In this document: piece by piece, positions 12,612-20,357 of the stretch
Position numbering within the stretch: the stretch's first letter is position 1
Layout: each line of letters opens with the position of its first letter
Virus record (IMG/VR): IMGVR_UViG_3300044986_000294
Location: 1-35,832 of that record
From: a virus
Reading direction: 5' to 3' (one strand)
Length of the DNA stretch: 35,832 nucleotides
The notes under the pieces: model-generated
Database searches by the model: none
What the model saw: only the letters and a program-made list of their open reading frames with translations
What the model was told of the DNA's origin: nothing
Program-made: the position numbers and the translations under genes

Positions 12612-13344
12612 CTCGCGAGATCATCAGGTGGACGGTCGCTGGGAGTTTGATGAGAAGGTCGGCATAGTCTTCGACGACATGGTGCAGCGTTCTGTTCCGC
12701 TCTATGACCAGACGCTTGATCTGCTGGGGCGGATTGCAATGCGGCACTGTCCTGCGGGCTGCCAGTCAACGATCCTTGATCTTGGATGCTCAAACGGCCA
12801 AGCCTTACATCGCATCATGAGTGTCGCGGCTAGCGAAGGTGCTGCAAAGACGCGCACGCTCCGATTCATTGGCGTGGACTCGCAGGAACACATGCTGACG
12901 AGATTGAGTGGCAAGTTCGGATCCGCGATCGAAACGCACATGCACGACCTGCGCTATCCCTTGCCGTATCGGATCGCTTCGTGTAGCCCGCGCGTTGTTC
13001 TTCTGCTATGGACGGCGCAGTTCATACCGTTAGAGCATCGCGCACGACTGTTCGCAGAGATCCGAAAGACCATCGCTCCTGATGGATGCTTGCTCGTCGC
13101 TGAGAAGTTGCGCGGGCAGACTGCGGCGTTCCAAACCATGATGTCGCACGAGTATGCGATGTGGAAGCAGCGCGTTGGTGGTTACTCGGCAGAATCGGTC
13201 GAAGCCAAGGCACGATCGCTTGAAGGTGTGCTTGTGAGCCTGACGGCCCCAGAGATGAAGCAGAGCCTGCAAGCAGAAGGCTTCGCGGTCGAGGAGGTCA
13301 CACGCTACTTGGGATTTGCTGCGTACTATGCGTTGCCCAAATGA
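12604..13344 (+). CDS. cmoA-like: CmoA-like carboxy-S-adenosylmethionine synthase
   Basis: A 246-residue protein, against 247 for E. coli CmoA, and collinear along its whole length. WEFDEKVGIVFDDMVQRSVP (13-32) matches the CmoA-specific N terminus, DLGCSNG (59-65) is the SAM-binding loop, and GYS (193-195) and LEGV (206-209) align with the C-terminal signature. CmoA converts SAM and prephenate into Cx-SAM, normally used by CmoB on tRNA uridine 34. The Cx-SAM carboxylate ligand Arg199 of E. coli is matched by Arg204 only if a one-residue insertion and deletion are allowed. AAGGAG (12592-12597) inside the methyltransferase gene drives its start. No CmoB is present. Confidence 0.85.
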   Translation: MSDSRDHQVDGRWEFDEKVGIVFDDMVQRSVPLYDQTLDLLGRIAMRHCPAGCQSTILDLGCSNGQALHRIMSVAASEGAAKTRTLRFIGVDSQEHMLTRLSGKFGSAIETHMHDLRYPLPYRIASCSPRVVLLLWTAQFIPLEHRARLFAEIRKTIAPDGCLLVAEKLRGQTAAFQTMMSHEYAMWKQRVGGYSAESVEAKARSLEGVLVSLTAPEMKQSLQAEGFAVEEVTRYLGFAAYYALPK

Positions 13345-13605
13345 CAACACGGATAGGGGTCTGGAAAGTATGTCCGCAGATGTTGGAGACCGGCGCGCGC
13401 TCTCTCACGCGCGTATGCGCAGAACTTTCACTTTTCGGTCGCTGCGCCGACTAGCGCTGGCTCCCGGGCGCGACAAGCACCACGCTGCCCTAGCAGGCAC
13501 TCGCAAGCGCCGACGCGCCTACGGGCCTCCTACTGCGTCAGGCGGCCTGTGCCCGGAGAGGGTTTTGCACCGTGTGGATCTCTTGCTCGTGAGAGAGGCT
13601 TTCGC
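13345..13605. other. gene-poor segment before terS, candidate cos/pac region
   Basis: Directly upstream of the small terminase gene lies 261 bases with irregular codon use in all frames. It contains CGCGCG...CGCGCG inverted repeats (13391-13410 area), a TAGCGCTGG...CCCGGGCGCG stretch, and no clear terminator. Its position, immediately before terS, is where cos or pac sites usually lie. One + frame from ATG 13370 (GGAAA upstream) runs 79 basic residues to a stop at 13609 overlapping terS, and could encode a small Arg-rich protein, but the composition is poor. Confidence 0.35.
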
Positions 13606-13609
13606 ATGA
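13370..13609 (+). CDS. questionable small basic protein, 79 aa
   Basis: ATG 13370 with GGAAA five bases upstream opens a 79-residue Arg/Ala/His-rich frame that ends by ATGA overlap with the small terminase start. The overlap is in keeping with the genome's coupling habit. However, the codon choice (many cgg, cga, cct, cta) is unlike the neighbouring genes and no motif is visible. It may be a chance open frame across a packaging site. Confidence 0.22.
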   Translation: MSADVGDRRALSHARMRRTFTFRSLRRLALAPGRDKHHAALAGTRKRRRAYGPPTASGGLCPERVLHRVDLLLVREAFA

Positions 13610-14082
13610 ACGGCAGACCGCCGAAGCCGCAGGCACTTGCCGCCCTGTCAGGTGATCGTCGCCGCAAGGGCAAGGGCATGGACTTGCCGCTTGCTGTGCC
13701 CGATGTCCCTGACTGGTTGAGCGAGGAAGCCAAGACGGAGTGGGCCACGGTGACGCATCTGCTGTCCACGATGCGCGTGGTCAGCGAAGTCGATTCCATC
13801 GCGCTCGCGCAGTTGGCTGACTATATGGCGAAGTGGAAGCGAGCAGCCGAGCAGGTCAGCAAGATCGGCATGGTGATCCCGATTCGCGATGCTGCGGGCA
13901 CTGTGACAGGCTTCCGACGCAACCCGTATGTGACGATGCACCTTGAGTACGGCTTGATGGTGCAGCGTTTGCTCTCGCAGTTTGGTATGACTCCCTCGGC
14001 TCGTGCAAGGTTGATGAATGGCGAAGCGCAAGCAACCGACAACATCTTCAGCCGGATCGCCAGCGTTCAAGTCTCCGGCTAG
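13606..14082 (+). CDS. terS: terminase small subunit, P27 family
   Basis: A 158-residue protein with the P27-type layout: the N-terminal GRPPKPQALAALSGDRRRKGKG, then VPDWLSEEAKTEWATVTHLL, then a helical region EVDSIALAQLADYMAKWKRA, and the C-terminal RNPYV segment that precedes the conserved Phe/Gly turn (FGMTPSARARL). It recognises the packaging site and loads the large subunit. The ATG at 13606 follows GAGAGG. The gene overlaps terL by 65 bases, a deep but common terS/terL overlap. Confidence 0.88.
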   Translation: MNGRPPKPQALAALSGDRRRKGKGMDLPLAVPDVPDWLSEEAKTEWATVTHLLSTMRVVSEVDSIALAQLADYMAKWKRAAEQVSKIGMVIPIRDAAGTVTGFRRNPYVTMHLEYGLMVQRLLSQFGMTPSARARLMNGEAQATDNIFSRIASVQVSG

Positions 14083-15679
14083 CGGCGCGCTCGCGTTCAA
14101 TCGACTGCCGAACTACGACGCAATCGCGACGGCAGGTGATTGTGTCTGGTCAGAGGCATCGGCGCAGCACGCGCTGCGGTTCATCGAGTCGATGTGCAGG
14201 CACACGATGGGAGAGAAGACAGGCAGCGCGTTCAAGTTGCTTGACTGGCAGCGTTGCTTCGTGGCGAATCTGTACGGCTGGCTTCGACCGGACGGCTCGC
14301 GTCGATACAGACAGGCGCATCTGCTCGTGCCTCGCAAGTCTGGCAAGACAGAACTGGCTGCCGCGCTCGCGCTCTATCACCTGCTAGCAGATGACGAGCC
14401 GACGCCTGAAGTCGTCGGCATCGCGCGCGATCGCGAGCAAGCGCGGCTCTGCTTCCAGCGTGCGTGTCGAATGGTCGAGCAGGAGCCGCGAATGCGTGAG
14501 CGCGTTGAGTTCTTCCAGTCGCGCGTGACAGCGCCAGCGACTCATGCGCTCTACAAGGTTCTTTCGAGCGACGCGCCCGGCGCGCACGGCTTGAATGTGT
14601 CAGCCTGTATCGCGGACGAGATTCACGCGATGGAGAATCGGCGCGATCTGTGGGAGGCAGTGATGACATCGATGGGCTCACGAAGGCAGCCGATGATGGT
14701 CAGCATCACTACGGCTGGAACGCTTCGCGAGTCGCTGGAGTTCGATCTGTTCACCTACGCGCAGAAGGTCTGTCAGCGCGTCATCGACAACCCGTCTTTC
14801 CTGCCGTGTCTCTACTACGCCGATGCCGAAGCAGACTGGAAGTCGCCGGAGACATGGCACAAAGCAAATCCAAGTCTCGGCGTCACAGTGCGCCCTGACT
14901 GGTACGAGACTGAAGCGAAGCGCGCACAGGATCAACCGTCCTACGAGTCGCCATTCAGGACTTACTACCTCTGCCAGCACATCACGACGAGCGAACGATG
15001 GCTGCGGATGAGCGACTGGGATGCCTGCGGTGATGTCATCGAGGAAACCGCGCTGGAGAATCTGCCGTGCTATCTCGGTCTCGATCTTGGGCAGACAAGC
15101 GATCTCTCCTGCATCGCAGGAGTGTGGATCGACGGCGAATCGTTGTATGTGAAAGTCTGGTCTTACGCGCCCGAGGAGGGTGCAATCGCGCGAGCGCGCC
15201 GCGACGGCGTGCCGTATCTCGACTGGTCGCGCGCGGGATGGCTGACGCTGACGCCGGGCGACACCACCGACTACGCCTACATTCGGCAGCAGGTGCTGGA
15301 CATCGCGAAGCGGCACAAGGTTCGCATGGTCGGGTTCGATCCCTACAACGCGCAGAACCTCGGCAACGAACTGGACGCCAAGGGGCTGAAGGTTGTCCGC
15401 GTGCCGCAGTCCTACCTCAACCTGTCAACGCCGACGCGAATGTGGGAACGCGCAGTTGTCGGTAAGACGCTGCGACACGATCGCAACCCGGTACTCTCGT
15501 GGGCAATGAGCAATGTGGTCGTGGAGCAGGACTTCGCAGGCAACGCCCGCCCGAGCAAGCGCAAGAGCGTCGAGAAGATCGACCCAGTGGTGGCTGCCGT
15601 TGTCGCGATCAGTGCAAGTCTTCACGACGAAAAGATGGCGGCAAGCCCCTACGAGAAGCGAGGACTGATATGGCTGTGA
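14018..15679 (+). CDS. terL: terminase large subunit
   Basis: A 553-residue Terminase_1 (HK97-like) protein: Walker A PRKSGKT (105-111), Walker B CIADE (197-201), coupling motif SITTAG (229-234), then the RNase H-like nuclease with GLDLGQTSD (D356) and GFDPYN (D441), and a final acidic residue near KIDPVVAAV. It cuts concatemers and translocates DNA into the prohead. The ATG at 14018 inside terS has AAGG at 14007-14010. Ten-base overlap with the portal gene. Confidence 0.95.
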   Translation: MAKRKQPTTSSAGSPAFKSPASGALAFNRLPNYDAIATAGDCVWSEASAQHALRFIESMCRHTMGEKTGSAFKLLDWQRCFVANLYGWLRPDGSRRYRQAHLLVPRKSGKTELAAALALYHLLADDEPTPEVVGIARDREQARLCFQRACRMVEQEPRMRERVEFFQSRVTAPATHALYKVLSSDAPGAHGLNVSACIADEIHAMENRRDLWEAVMTSMGSRRQPMMVSITTAGTLRESLEFDLFTYAQKVCQRVIDNPSFLPCLYYADAEADWKSPETWHKANPSLGVTVRPDWYETEAKRAQDQPSYESPFRTYYLCQHITTSERWLRMSDWDACGDVIEETALENLPCYLGLDLGQTSDLSCIAGVWIDGESLYVKVWSYAPEEGAIARARRDGVPYLDWSRAGWLTLTPGDTTDYAYIRQQVLDIAKRHKVRMVGFDPYNAQNLGNELDAKGLKVVRVPQSYLNLSTPTRMWERAVVGKTLRHDRNPVLSWAMSNVVVEQDFAGNARPSKRKSVEKIDPVVAAVVAISASLHDEKMAASPYEKRGLIWL

Positions 15680-17277
15680 CACTCTGGCAAAGGTTCAAGT
15701 CGCTCCTGCAGCCCGGTCAGCCGATCGCCACGCCGCAGGTCTACACCGGGACATTCAGCGACACGGGACAGAATGTCACGCCGACTGTGGCGATGACTTG
15801 CACCACGGTCAACGCTTGCGTGCAGGCGATCGCTACCGAGATCGCGAAGTTGCCTTGGAGCGTCTTGAGTCTGCGAAACAACGGGCGCGTGGTTGCGACC
15901 GATCATCCAGTGCATCATCTGCTTCGAGTCGCGGCGAACAGCGAATGCACTGCGCTGATGTGGCGCGAGTTGATGCTGTCGAGCGCGTGCTTGACAGGCA
16001 ACGGCTACAGCCTCATCGAACGCGATGCGTCGGGCCGTCCAGTCGCTCTGCACTACATGAGACCCGATCTGATGCAGGTCGTGCGACTTGGCGCCGGCGA
16101 ACTGGCGTATGTCTACAGCGGCGGCGAAGGCAAGCAGGTGTTCAGCAGCATGGACATCTTTCACCTCATGTGGATGAGTCCGGATGGCTTGCTGGGCTAC
16201 AGCCCGATCAGTCTTGCGCGTCAGGCGATCGGTCTTGCCATCGCGCAGGAGACATTTGGTGCCTCGTACTATCGCAACGCAAGCAGGCCATCAGGCGCGC
16301 TCGTGACGGATCAGGAGTTGTCCGTCGATGCCTTGCAGCGCATTCGCGAATCGTGGGAGCAGCGAATGCGCGGCGTGCAGCAGGCAGGCTCCGTCGCCGT
16401 GCTTGAGGGCGGCTTGAAGTGGCAGCCGATCTCGCTGTCGCCTGAAGATTCGCAGTGGCTGCAGTCACGCGAGTTCCAGCGCGAGGAGATCTGTGCGATC
16501 TTCCGCGTGCCGCCAAGTGTGCTTGGGATCGGGCAGAAGCAGTCCTACGCCAGTGCCGAGCAGGCAAATCGCGAGTGGGTGTCGGGCTGTTTGTCATCTT
16601 GGAGCGCGCGACTGGAAGCCGAAGCGCAGCGGAAACTGTTGCGCCTGTCCGAGCCGTTCTCGACCGAGATCAGTTTTGACTCGCTGCTCAAGAGCGATCT
16701 GATGACACGCTTCCAGACCTTCAGCATCGCAAGGCAGTTTGGATTCTTGAGCGTCAACGAGATCCGCGCCGAACTCGGGCGCGCCAGCATCGGCGACGCA
16801 GGCGATTCATATCTGCAGCCCGTGAACATGGTGCCAGTGAGCAACGGCTTCGGCGGCGCGCAGGTGCAGCAGCCGCTGCCGGAAGTTGACGCGCTGCCGG
16901 ATGAGCCGACAGTCGATGTGGAAGCAGAGGACAGCGAGGAGCGCGCCGACGGGTTCAAGCCCACCGCTGGCATGATCGCCGAAGCCAAGCGCGGTCTCGC
17001 GTGGCGCAGCGAGCACGGGCGCGGCGGCACTGCCGTCGGCATCGCGCGAGCGCGTGACATCGTGAACGGTCGGAATCTGCCGCTGGCCACGGTGAAGCGG
17101 ATGTTCAGTTTCTTCTCTCGCCACGAGGTCGACAAGCAGGGCAAGGGCTTCACGCCCGGCGACGGCTTCCCGAGCAACGGACGGATCGCCTGGGCCTTGT
17201 GGGGCGGAGATGCAGGCTTCTCGTGGAGTCGCAGGATCGTTGAGTCTGCCGCTGGCAAGAAGTCGAAAGGCCAGTAG
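15670..17277 (+). CDS. portal protein, HK97 family, with extra C-terminal domain
   Basis: A 535-residue protein. Residues 1-400 follow the Phage_portal (HK97 gp3-like) family: YTGTFSDTGQNVTPTVAMTC, an Ala/Cys-rich clip region, YSPISLARQAIGLA, FRVPPSVLG and the wing helices. Residues about 430-530 form a separate basic module (AEAKRGLAWRSEHGRGGTAV, RARDIVNGR, FFSRHEVDKQGKGF, GRIAWALWGGDAG) that I have seen as a tail on other phage head proteins and cannot name. The portal is the head vertex through which DNA enters. Start ATG 15670 overlaps terL; the stop TAG at 17275 is also the first half of a TAGCAT motif before the protease. Confidence 0.92.
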   Translation: MAVTLWQRFKSLLQPGQPIATPQVYTGTFSDTGQNVTPTVAMTCTTVNACVQAIATEIAKLPWSVLSLRNNGRVVATDHPVHHLLRVAANSECTALMWRELMLSSACLTGNGYSLIERDASGRPVALHYMRPDLMQVVRLGAGELAYVYSGGEGKQVFSSMDIFHLMWMSPDGLLGYSPISLARQAIGLAIAQETFGASYYRNASRPSGALVTDQELSVDALQRIRESWEQRMRGVQQAGSVAVLEGGLKWQPISLSPEDSQWLQSREFQREEICAIFRVPPSVLGIGQKQSYASAEQANREWVSGCLSSWSARLEAEAQRKLLRLSEPFSTEISFDSLLKSDLMTRFQTFSIARQFGFLSVNEIRAELGRASIGDAGDSYLQPVNMVPVSNGFGGAQVQQPLPEVDALPDEPTVDVEAEDSEERADGFKPTAGMIAEAKRGLAWRSEHGRGGTAVGIARARDIVNGRNLPLATVKRMFSFFSRHEVDKQGKGFTPGDGFPSNGRIAWALWGGDAGFSWSRRIVESAAGKKSKGQ

Positions 17278-17286
17278 CATCCCGGC
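17275..17286 (+). promoter_or_regulatory. TAGCATCCCGGC motif before the protease gene
   Basis: TAGCAT lies at 17275-17280 (its TAG is the portal stop), then exactly six bases (CCCGGC) and the protease ATG at 17287. The hexamer is four of six to the -10 consensus, and CTGGCA lies 17 bases upstream as a -35-like element. There is no Shine-Dalgarno before this ATG, so a leaderless transcript starting at or next to the ATG is possible. The same 12 bases recur at 23429-23440. Confidence 0.4.
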
Positions 17287-17883
17287 ATGAGCGAGATCGA
17301 ATATCGCACAGTGCGAACGATTGAGATCCGCGATGCGTCGGAAGACGCGCCGCTGGAACTGGCTGGCTATGCCTCGACATTCAATGCGCCGTATGAAGTC
17401 GATGGCATGACCGAGACAATCGCGGCTGGCGCGTTCCATCGAACGCTGCGCGAGAAGCCCGATGTCTTTGCGTTCATCGGGCACGATCCCAATCGAGTGA
17501 TCGCGCGAACCACGAATGGGTCGCTGGCGCTCTCGCAGGACGAGCACGGGCTGCGCGTCATCATGCGCCCGATTGACACGCAGGACGGTCGCGACGCTGC
17601 GACTCTCGTGCGAACAGGCACGCTTGATTCGATGTCCTTTGGCTTCATCGTCAAGGATGACGCCATCGAACTGCGAGATGGACGGATGCACCGAGAGATC
17701 CGAGATGTCGAACTGCACGAGGTCAGCATCGTCGCCTTCCCTGCGAATGCAAACGCGAGGATCTCAACGCGTGCGCGCGAGCGTGCGGAGCAGATCATGC
17801 ACGAGCAGCGCAAGGCGCGTCGGCGCATCTTCCTGCCGCCTGCACCCATCGCCGACTTGAGGAGCAATCATGGCACTGTCTAA
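17287..17883 (+). CDS. prohead maturation protease, S78 family
   Basis: A 198-residue HK97-type prohead protease. The catalytic triad is visible: His66 in FIGHDPNRV, a Ser in DSMSFGF (S115/S117 region) and Glu145 in LHEVSIVAFPA. GYASTFNAPYEVDGMTETIAAGAF is the conserved N-terminal block. It removes the capsid delta domain during maturation. There is no upstream Shine-Dalgarno; a TAGCAT motif lies six bases before the ATG. It overlaps the first capsid gene by 14 bases. Confidence 0.93.
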   Translation: MSEIEYRTVRTIEIRDASEDAPLELAGYASTFNAPYEVDGMTETIAAGAFHRTLREKPDVFAFIGHDPNRVIARTTNGSLALSQDEHGLRVIMRPIDTQDGRDAATLVRTGTLDSMSFGFIVKDDAIELRDGRMHREIRDVELHEVSIVAFPANANARISTRARERAEQIMHEQRKARRRIFLPPAPIADLRSNHGTV

Positions 17884-18934
17884 CAACGCAACGCAGACTG
17901 GTCGGTTCATCGCGCCGTATGCCATCGCGGAGAAGGCTTGGAAGCGGCTCTATGATTCGTTTCCGATGACCTATGTGAGTCGCGCGACCGGACCGCGTGG
18001 CTTCAAGATCACCACGACGGCGGCAGCCTCGAACGGATCCACATTCATTCCAACGGCAGAAGGTCAGTCAACGGCGACCAACTTCGATCCGACCTTCACG
18101 CAGACTGCGGTCGATCTCACTTCCTATCGCGCTCGTGTCACTGTGTCGAATGAACTCGCGCAGGACAGCACGATGGTCGACTTCATCGCCAATCGACTTG
18201 CTGGACAACTCATCGAGTCGGTCGGTCAGTCGATTGTTCAGACCATTGCGGCTTCGCTCATCAACGCCAACCGCTACACAGCGCACGATCATTTCGATGT
18301 CGGATCAGTTGGGTTGACTGGCTCTGCCAAGATTGAGGATCACAGCGGCTTCCACTGTCTGTCGAATCTCACTAACCCGTATCGACAGCGCGCCTGCTGG
18401 GTGTTTAGCCCGACGGGTTTCCTGAACTACGGCACGCAGGAAGGTCGCGGCAATCTCGTCACGCTTGGAGTTCGGCAAGAGGACTACCTCTATGGTCGCC
18501 TGATCGGAGAGGCGTCTGCCACGAGCACGCAGCAGATCTCGCCGCTTGCGGGCGGCGGTGGCGGTGGCGGTGGCGGTGGCGGTGGCGGCAAGGGTGGCGA
18601 GAGCGAAGGCGAACTGTCGAAGCAACTTGATCTGCAACTGCGATCGCGGCTCTCCGGGCGATCTCCTCTGAACGATTCGTGGCACACCGCGTATCTCGGA
18701 TGCCCGGTGCATACATCGACTGGTCTTGCTGTCACGCACAACCAAGAGGACGCCGCGTGGGCAATGCTTGTCGATCTTTCGCAGTATGTGCTGTTCGATC
18801 AGCCGCTGTCGGTATACCTCGACACGGAAAGTCTCATCGCCAATAATCAAACCATCGTCCACGCTGTGTATCGCAACGCGGGCGAACTGATGGATCCACA
18901 AGCCGGATGGGCACTCGTGTCGCCTTCCGTCTAA
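17870..18934 (+). CDS. capsid-fold protein 1 (no delta domain, polyglycine insert)
   Basis: A 354-residue HK97-fold capsid protein. Residues about 35-140 have the N-arm/E-loop/P-domain pattern (FKITTTAAASNGSTFIPTAE, LTSYRARVTVSNELAQDS, then the long spine helix LAGQLIESVGQSIV), and the C-terminal part returns to A-domain strands. Unlike the next gene there is no N-terminal scaffold-like coiled coil. Residues 228-240 are thirteen consecutive glycines followed by KGGESEGELSKQ, an insert in the A domain. Start overlaps the protease; GAGGAG precedes it. It may be a minor capsid, vertex or decoration-like protein, or one of two co-assembling shell proteins. Confidence 0.75.
   Translation: MALSNNATQTGRFIAPYAIAEKAWKRLYDSFPMTYVSRATGPRGFKITTTAAASNGSTFIPTAEGQSTATNFDPTFTQTAVDLTSYRARVTVSNELAQDSTMVDFIANRLAGQLIESVGQSIVQTIAASLINANRYTAHDHFDVGSVGLTGSAKIEDHSGFHCLSNLTNPYRQRACWVFSPTGFLNYGTQEGRGNLVTLGVRQEDYLYGRLIGEASATSTQQISPLAGGGGGGGGGGGGGKGGESEGELSKQLDLQLRSRLSGRSPLNDSWHTAYLGCPVHTSTGLAVTHNQEDAAWAMLVDLSQYVLFDQPLSVYLDTESLIANNQTIVHAVYRNAGELMDPQAGWALVSPSV
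18551..18589 (+). repeat. polyglycine-coding (GGTGGC)n tract in capsid-fold protein 1
   Basis: Thirteen consecutive glycine codons, mostly alternating GGT and GGC, interrupt capsid-fold protein 1. The pattern is a near-perfect six-base tandem repeat and could change length by slippage in whole-codon steps. Assembly error in this repeat is possible. Confidence 0.85.
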
Positions 18935-18955
18935 CACCCCAAGAGAGGAACTGAA

Positions 18956-20296
18956 ATGCCACAGGACGGAACGATGGACGAGAAGAAGAAGATGAGCATC
19001 CGCGAGATCACCGAGGCAATCGGCAGTCTCTACGAGAGCATGAAGGCTCTGGTCTCCACCTCACAGGAGAGCGGCGAGCCGATGTCTGGCGAGGACGAGG
19101 AGAAGTATGCGCGCATGAACACGCGCCTCACCGACCTCATCAAGATGCGCGATCAGCACTATCGACTGCTCGATGCGGCAGCGAATGCCTCGCGCGCTCT
19201 CGACAAGAATGTCGAGGCTCTGTCTCGCGATCGCAAGACTGGCGAGCAGGTCGGCAGCAAGCGCGGTCAGGCTCTGCGTGACTTCCTCAACACCGAGGAG
19301 TACCGCAATGCGTTCTCGCGCTACCTGACCGTCGGCAACGATCTGCGCCCGGACGAGGCGCGTGCGTTGAGCGAAGGCACCGACAGCGCGGGTGGCTATC
19401 TGCCCGCGCCGGAGTTCCTGACCACGCTGGTGCAGTATCGCTGGGAAAACAATGTCTTCCGGCAGATCAGCAACATCATCCCGCTCGGCTCTTTCGAGAC
19501 CGAGGTGGTGATCGAGGGCGGCACCTTCCCCAGTGCGACCTACGAGAACGAAGCGGCTACCAAGACGCCAAGTGATCCGAACTTTGCGAACCTCGTGCTG
19601 ACGCCGCGCACCATGCGATGCTTCACGCGGGTGAGCAACGAGCTGATCGCCGACGCGCCGACGCGTGGGCCGCAGTTCAATGTCGAGGCGATCCTTGCGC
19701 GTCAGTTCGGACGCGTCATGGGTCTCAAGGAGGAGCAGTCGTTTGGTAACGGCAACGGCAGTGCTCCCAACCCGAAGGGCTTCTTCGCCTACACGGGTGG
19801 AAGTGAGATCGGCGCGATCGAGACTGCAGCCAAGGGCGTCGTGACTGCCGCCGATCTGCAGGGCGTTGTGGCTGGCCTGAAGCGTCAGTACCGCGACGGC
19901 GCTGTGTGGGTGATGACGGACGAGATGTTCTGGAAGATCCGCGCCTTCCTGCAGGTTGGTACTGCGGGCACTGCTACGGGCGGCAACTACGCTCCGTTCG
20001 CGTGGAGTCTCGGCGACGGTCGTCTGCAGGACGGCGAGCCGGATCGTCTGCTCGGCTTCCCCGTCTACTGCTGTGCGACGGGCGCCGCGCCCGCCTTTGC
20101 CAACGGTGCTGTGGTCGCTGGCTTCGGCAACTTCGCCAACTACTTCCACATCGGCGAGCGTGAAGGCATCTCGATCAAGGTTGCACGCGAGACCTACCTC
20201 GCTGACAACCAGACGGGCTACTTCGCCTTCGCGCGACACACTTGCGCGCCTTCGGTCTACGAGGCGTTCAAGCACCTGAAGATCAAGGCCACCTGA
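18956..20296 (+). CDS. major capsid protein, HK97 family
   Basis: A 446-residue HK97 gp5-like protein. Residues 1-100 form a charged coiled-coil delta domain acting as internal scaffold, removed by the S78 protease. The mature part begins near TDSAGGYLPAPEF, a highly conserved MCP segment, followed by the E-loop, spine helix, P domain and A domain (DRLLGFPVYCC). The start at 18956 follows AGAGGAA. It is followed by a terminator. Together with the preceding capsid-fold gene it forms an unusual tandem pair. Confidence 0.93.
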   Translation: MPQDGTMDEKKKMSIREITEAIGSLYESMKALVSTSQESGEPMSGEDEEKYARMNTRLTDLIKMRDQHYRLLDAAANASRALDKNVEALSRDRKTGEQVGSKRGQALRDFLNTEEYRNAFSRYLTVGNDLRPDEARALSEGTDSAGGYLPAPEFLTTLVQYRWENNVFRQISNIIPLGSFETEVVIEGGTFPSATYENEAATKTPSDPNFANLVLTPRTMRCFTRVSNELIADAPTRGPQFNVEAILARQFGRVMGLKEEQSFGNGNGSAPNPKGFFAYTGGSEIGAIETAAKGVVTAADLQGVVAGLKRQYRDGAVWVMTDEMFWKIRAFLQVGTAGTATGGNYAPFAWSLGDGRLQDGEPDRLLGFPVYCCATGAAPAFANGAVVAGFGNFANYFHIGEREGISIKVARETYLADNQTGYFAFARHTCAPSVYEAFKHLKIKAT

Positions 20297-20316
20297 TCTT
20301 CCTGATGACGCAACCC

Positions 20317-20353
20317 GGCCCTCGCTGTAGCCTCAACTGCAGCGAGGGCCTTT
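20317..20353 (+). terminator. terminator after the major capsid gene
   Basis: GGCCCTCGCTG (20317-20327) pairs perfectly with CAGCGAGGGCC (20340-20350), 12-base loop, followed by TTT. The short T-run suggests partial termination, which would let structural transcripts drop after the highly expressed capsid gene. The 3' arm also carries GAGGG, usable as Shine-Dalgarno for the gene at 20358. Confidence 0.75.
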
Positions 20354-20357
20354 CACT

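Noticed and set aside
12604-13344. Reading the CmoA-like gene as a generic class I methyltransferase
   Set aside because: The FDE-VFDDMVQRSVP block, overall length and C-terminal GYS...LEGV are CmoA-specific and not found in general SAM methyltransferases.
13380-13600. tRNA-like folding in the gap before terS
   Set aside because: No T-loop consensus (GGTTCRANNC) or cloverleaf could be drawn; only GC inverted repeats are present.
19061-20275. Minus-strand open frame of 404 codons
   Set aside because: Antisense to the clear major capsid gene; product has no domain and its openness follows from high GC at third positions.
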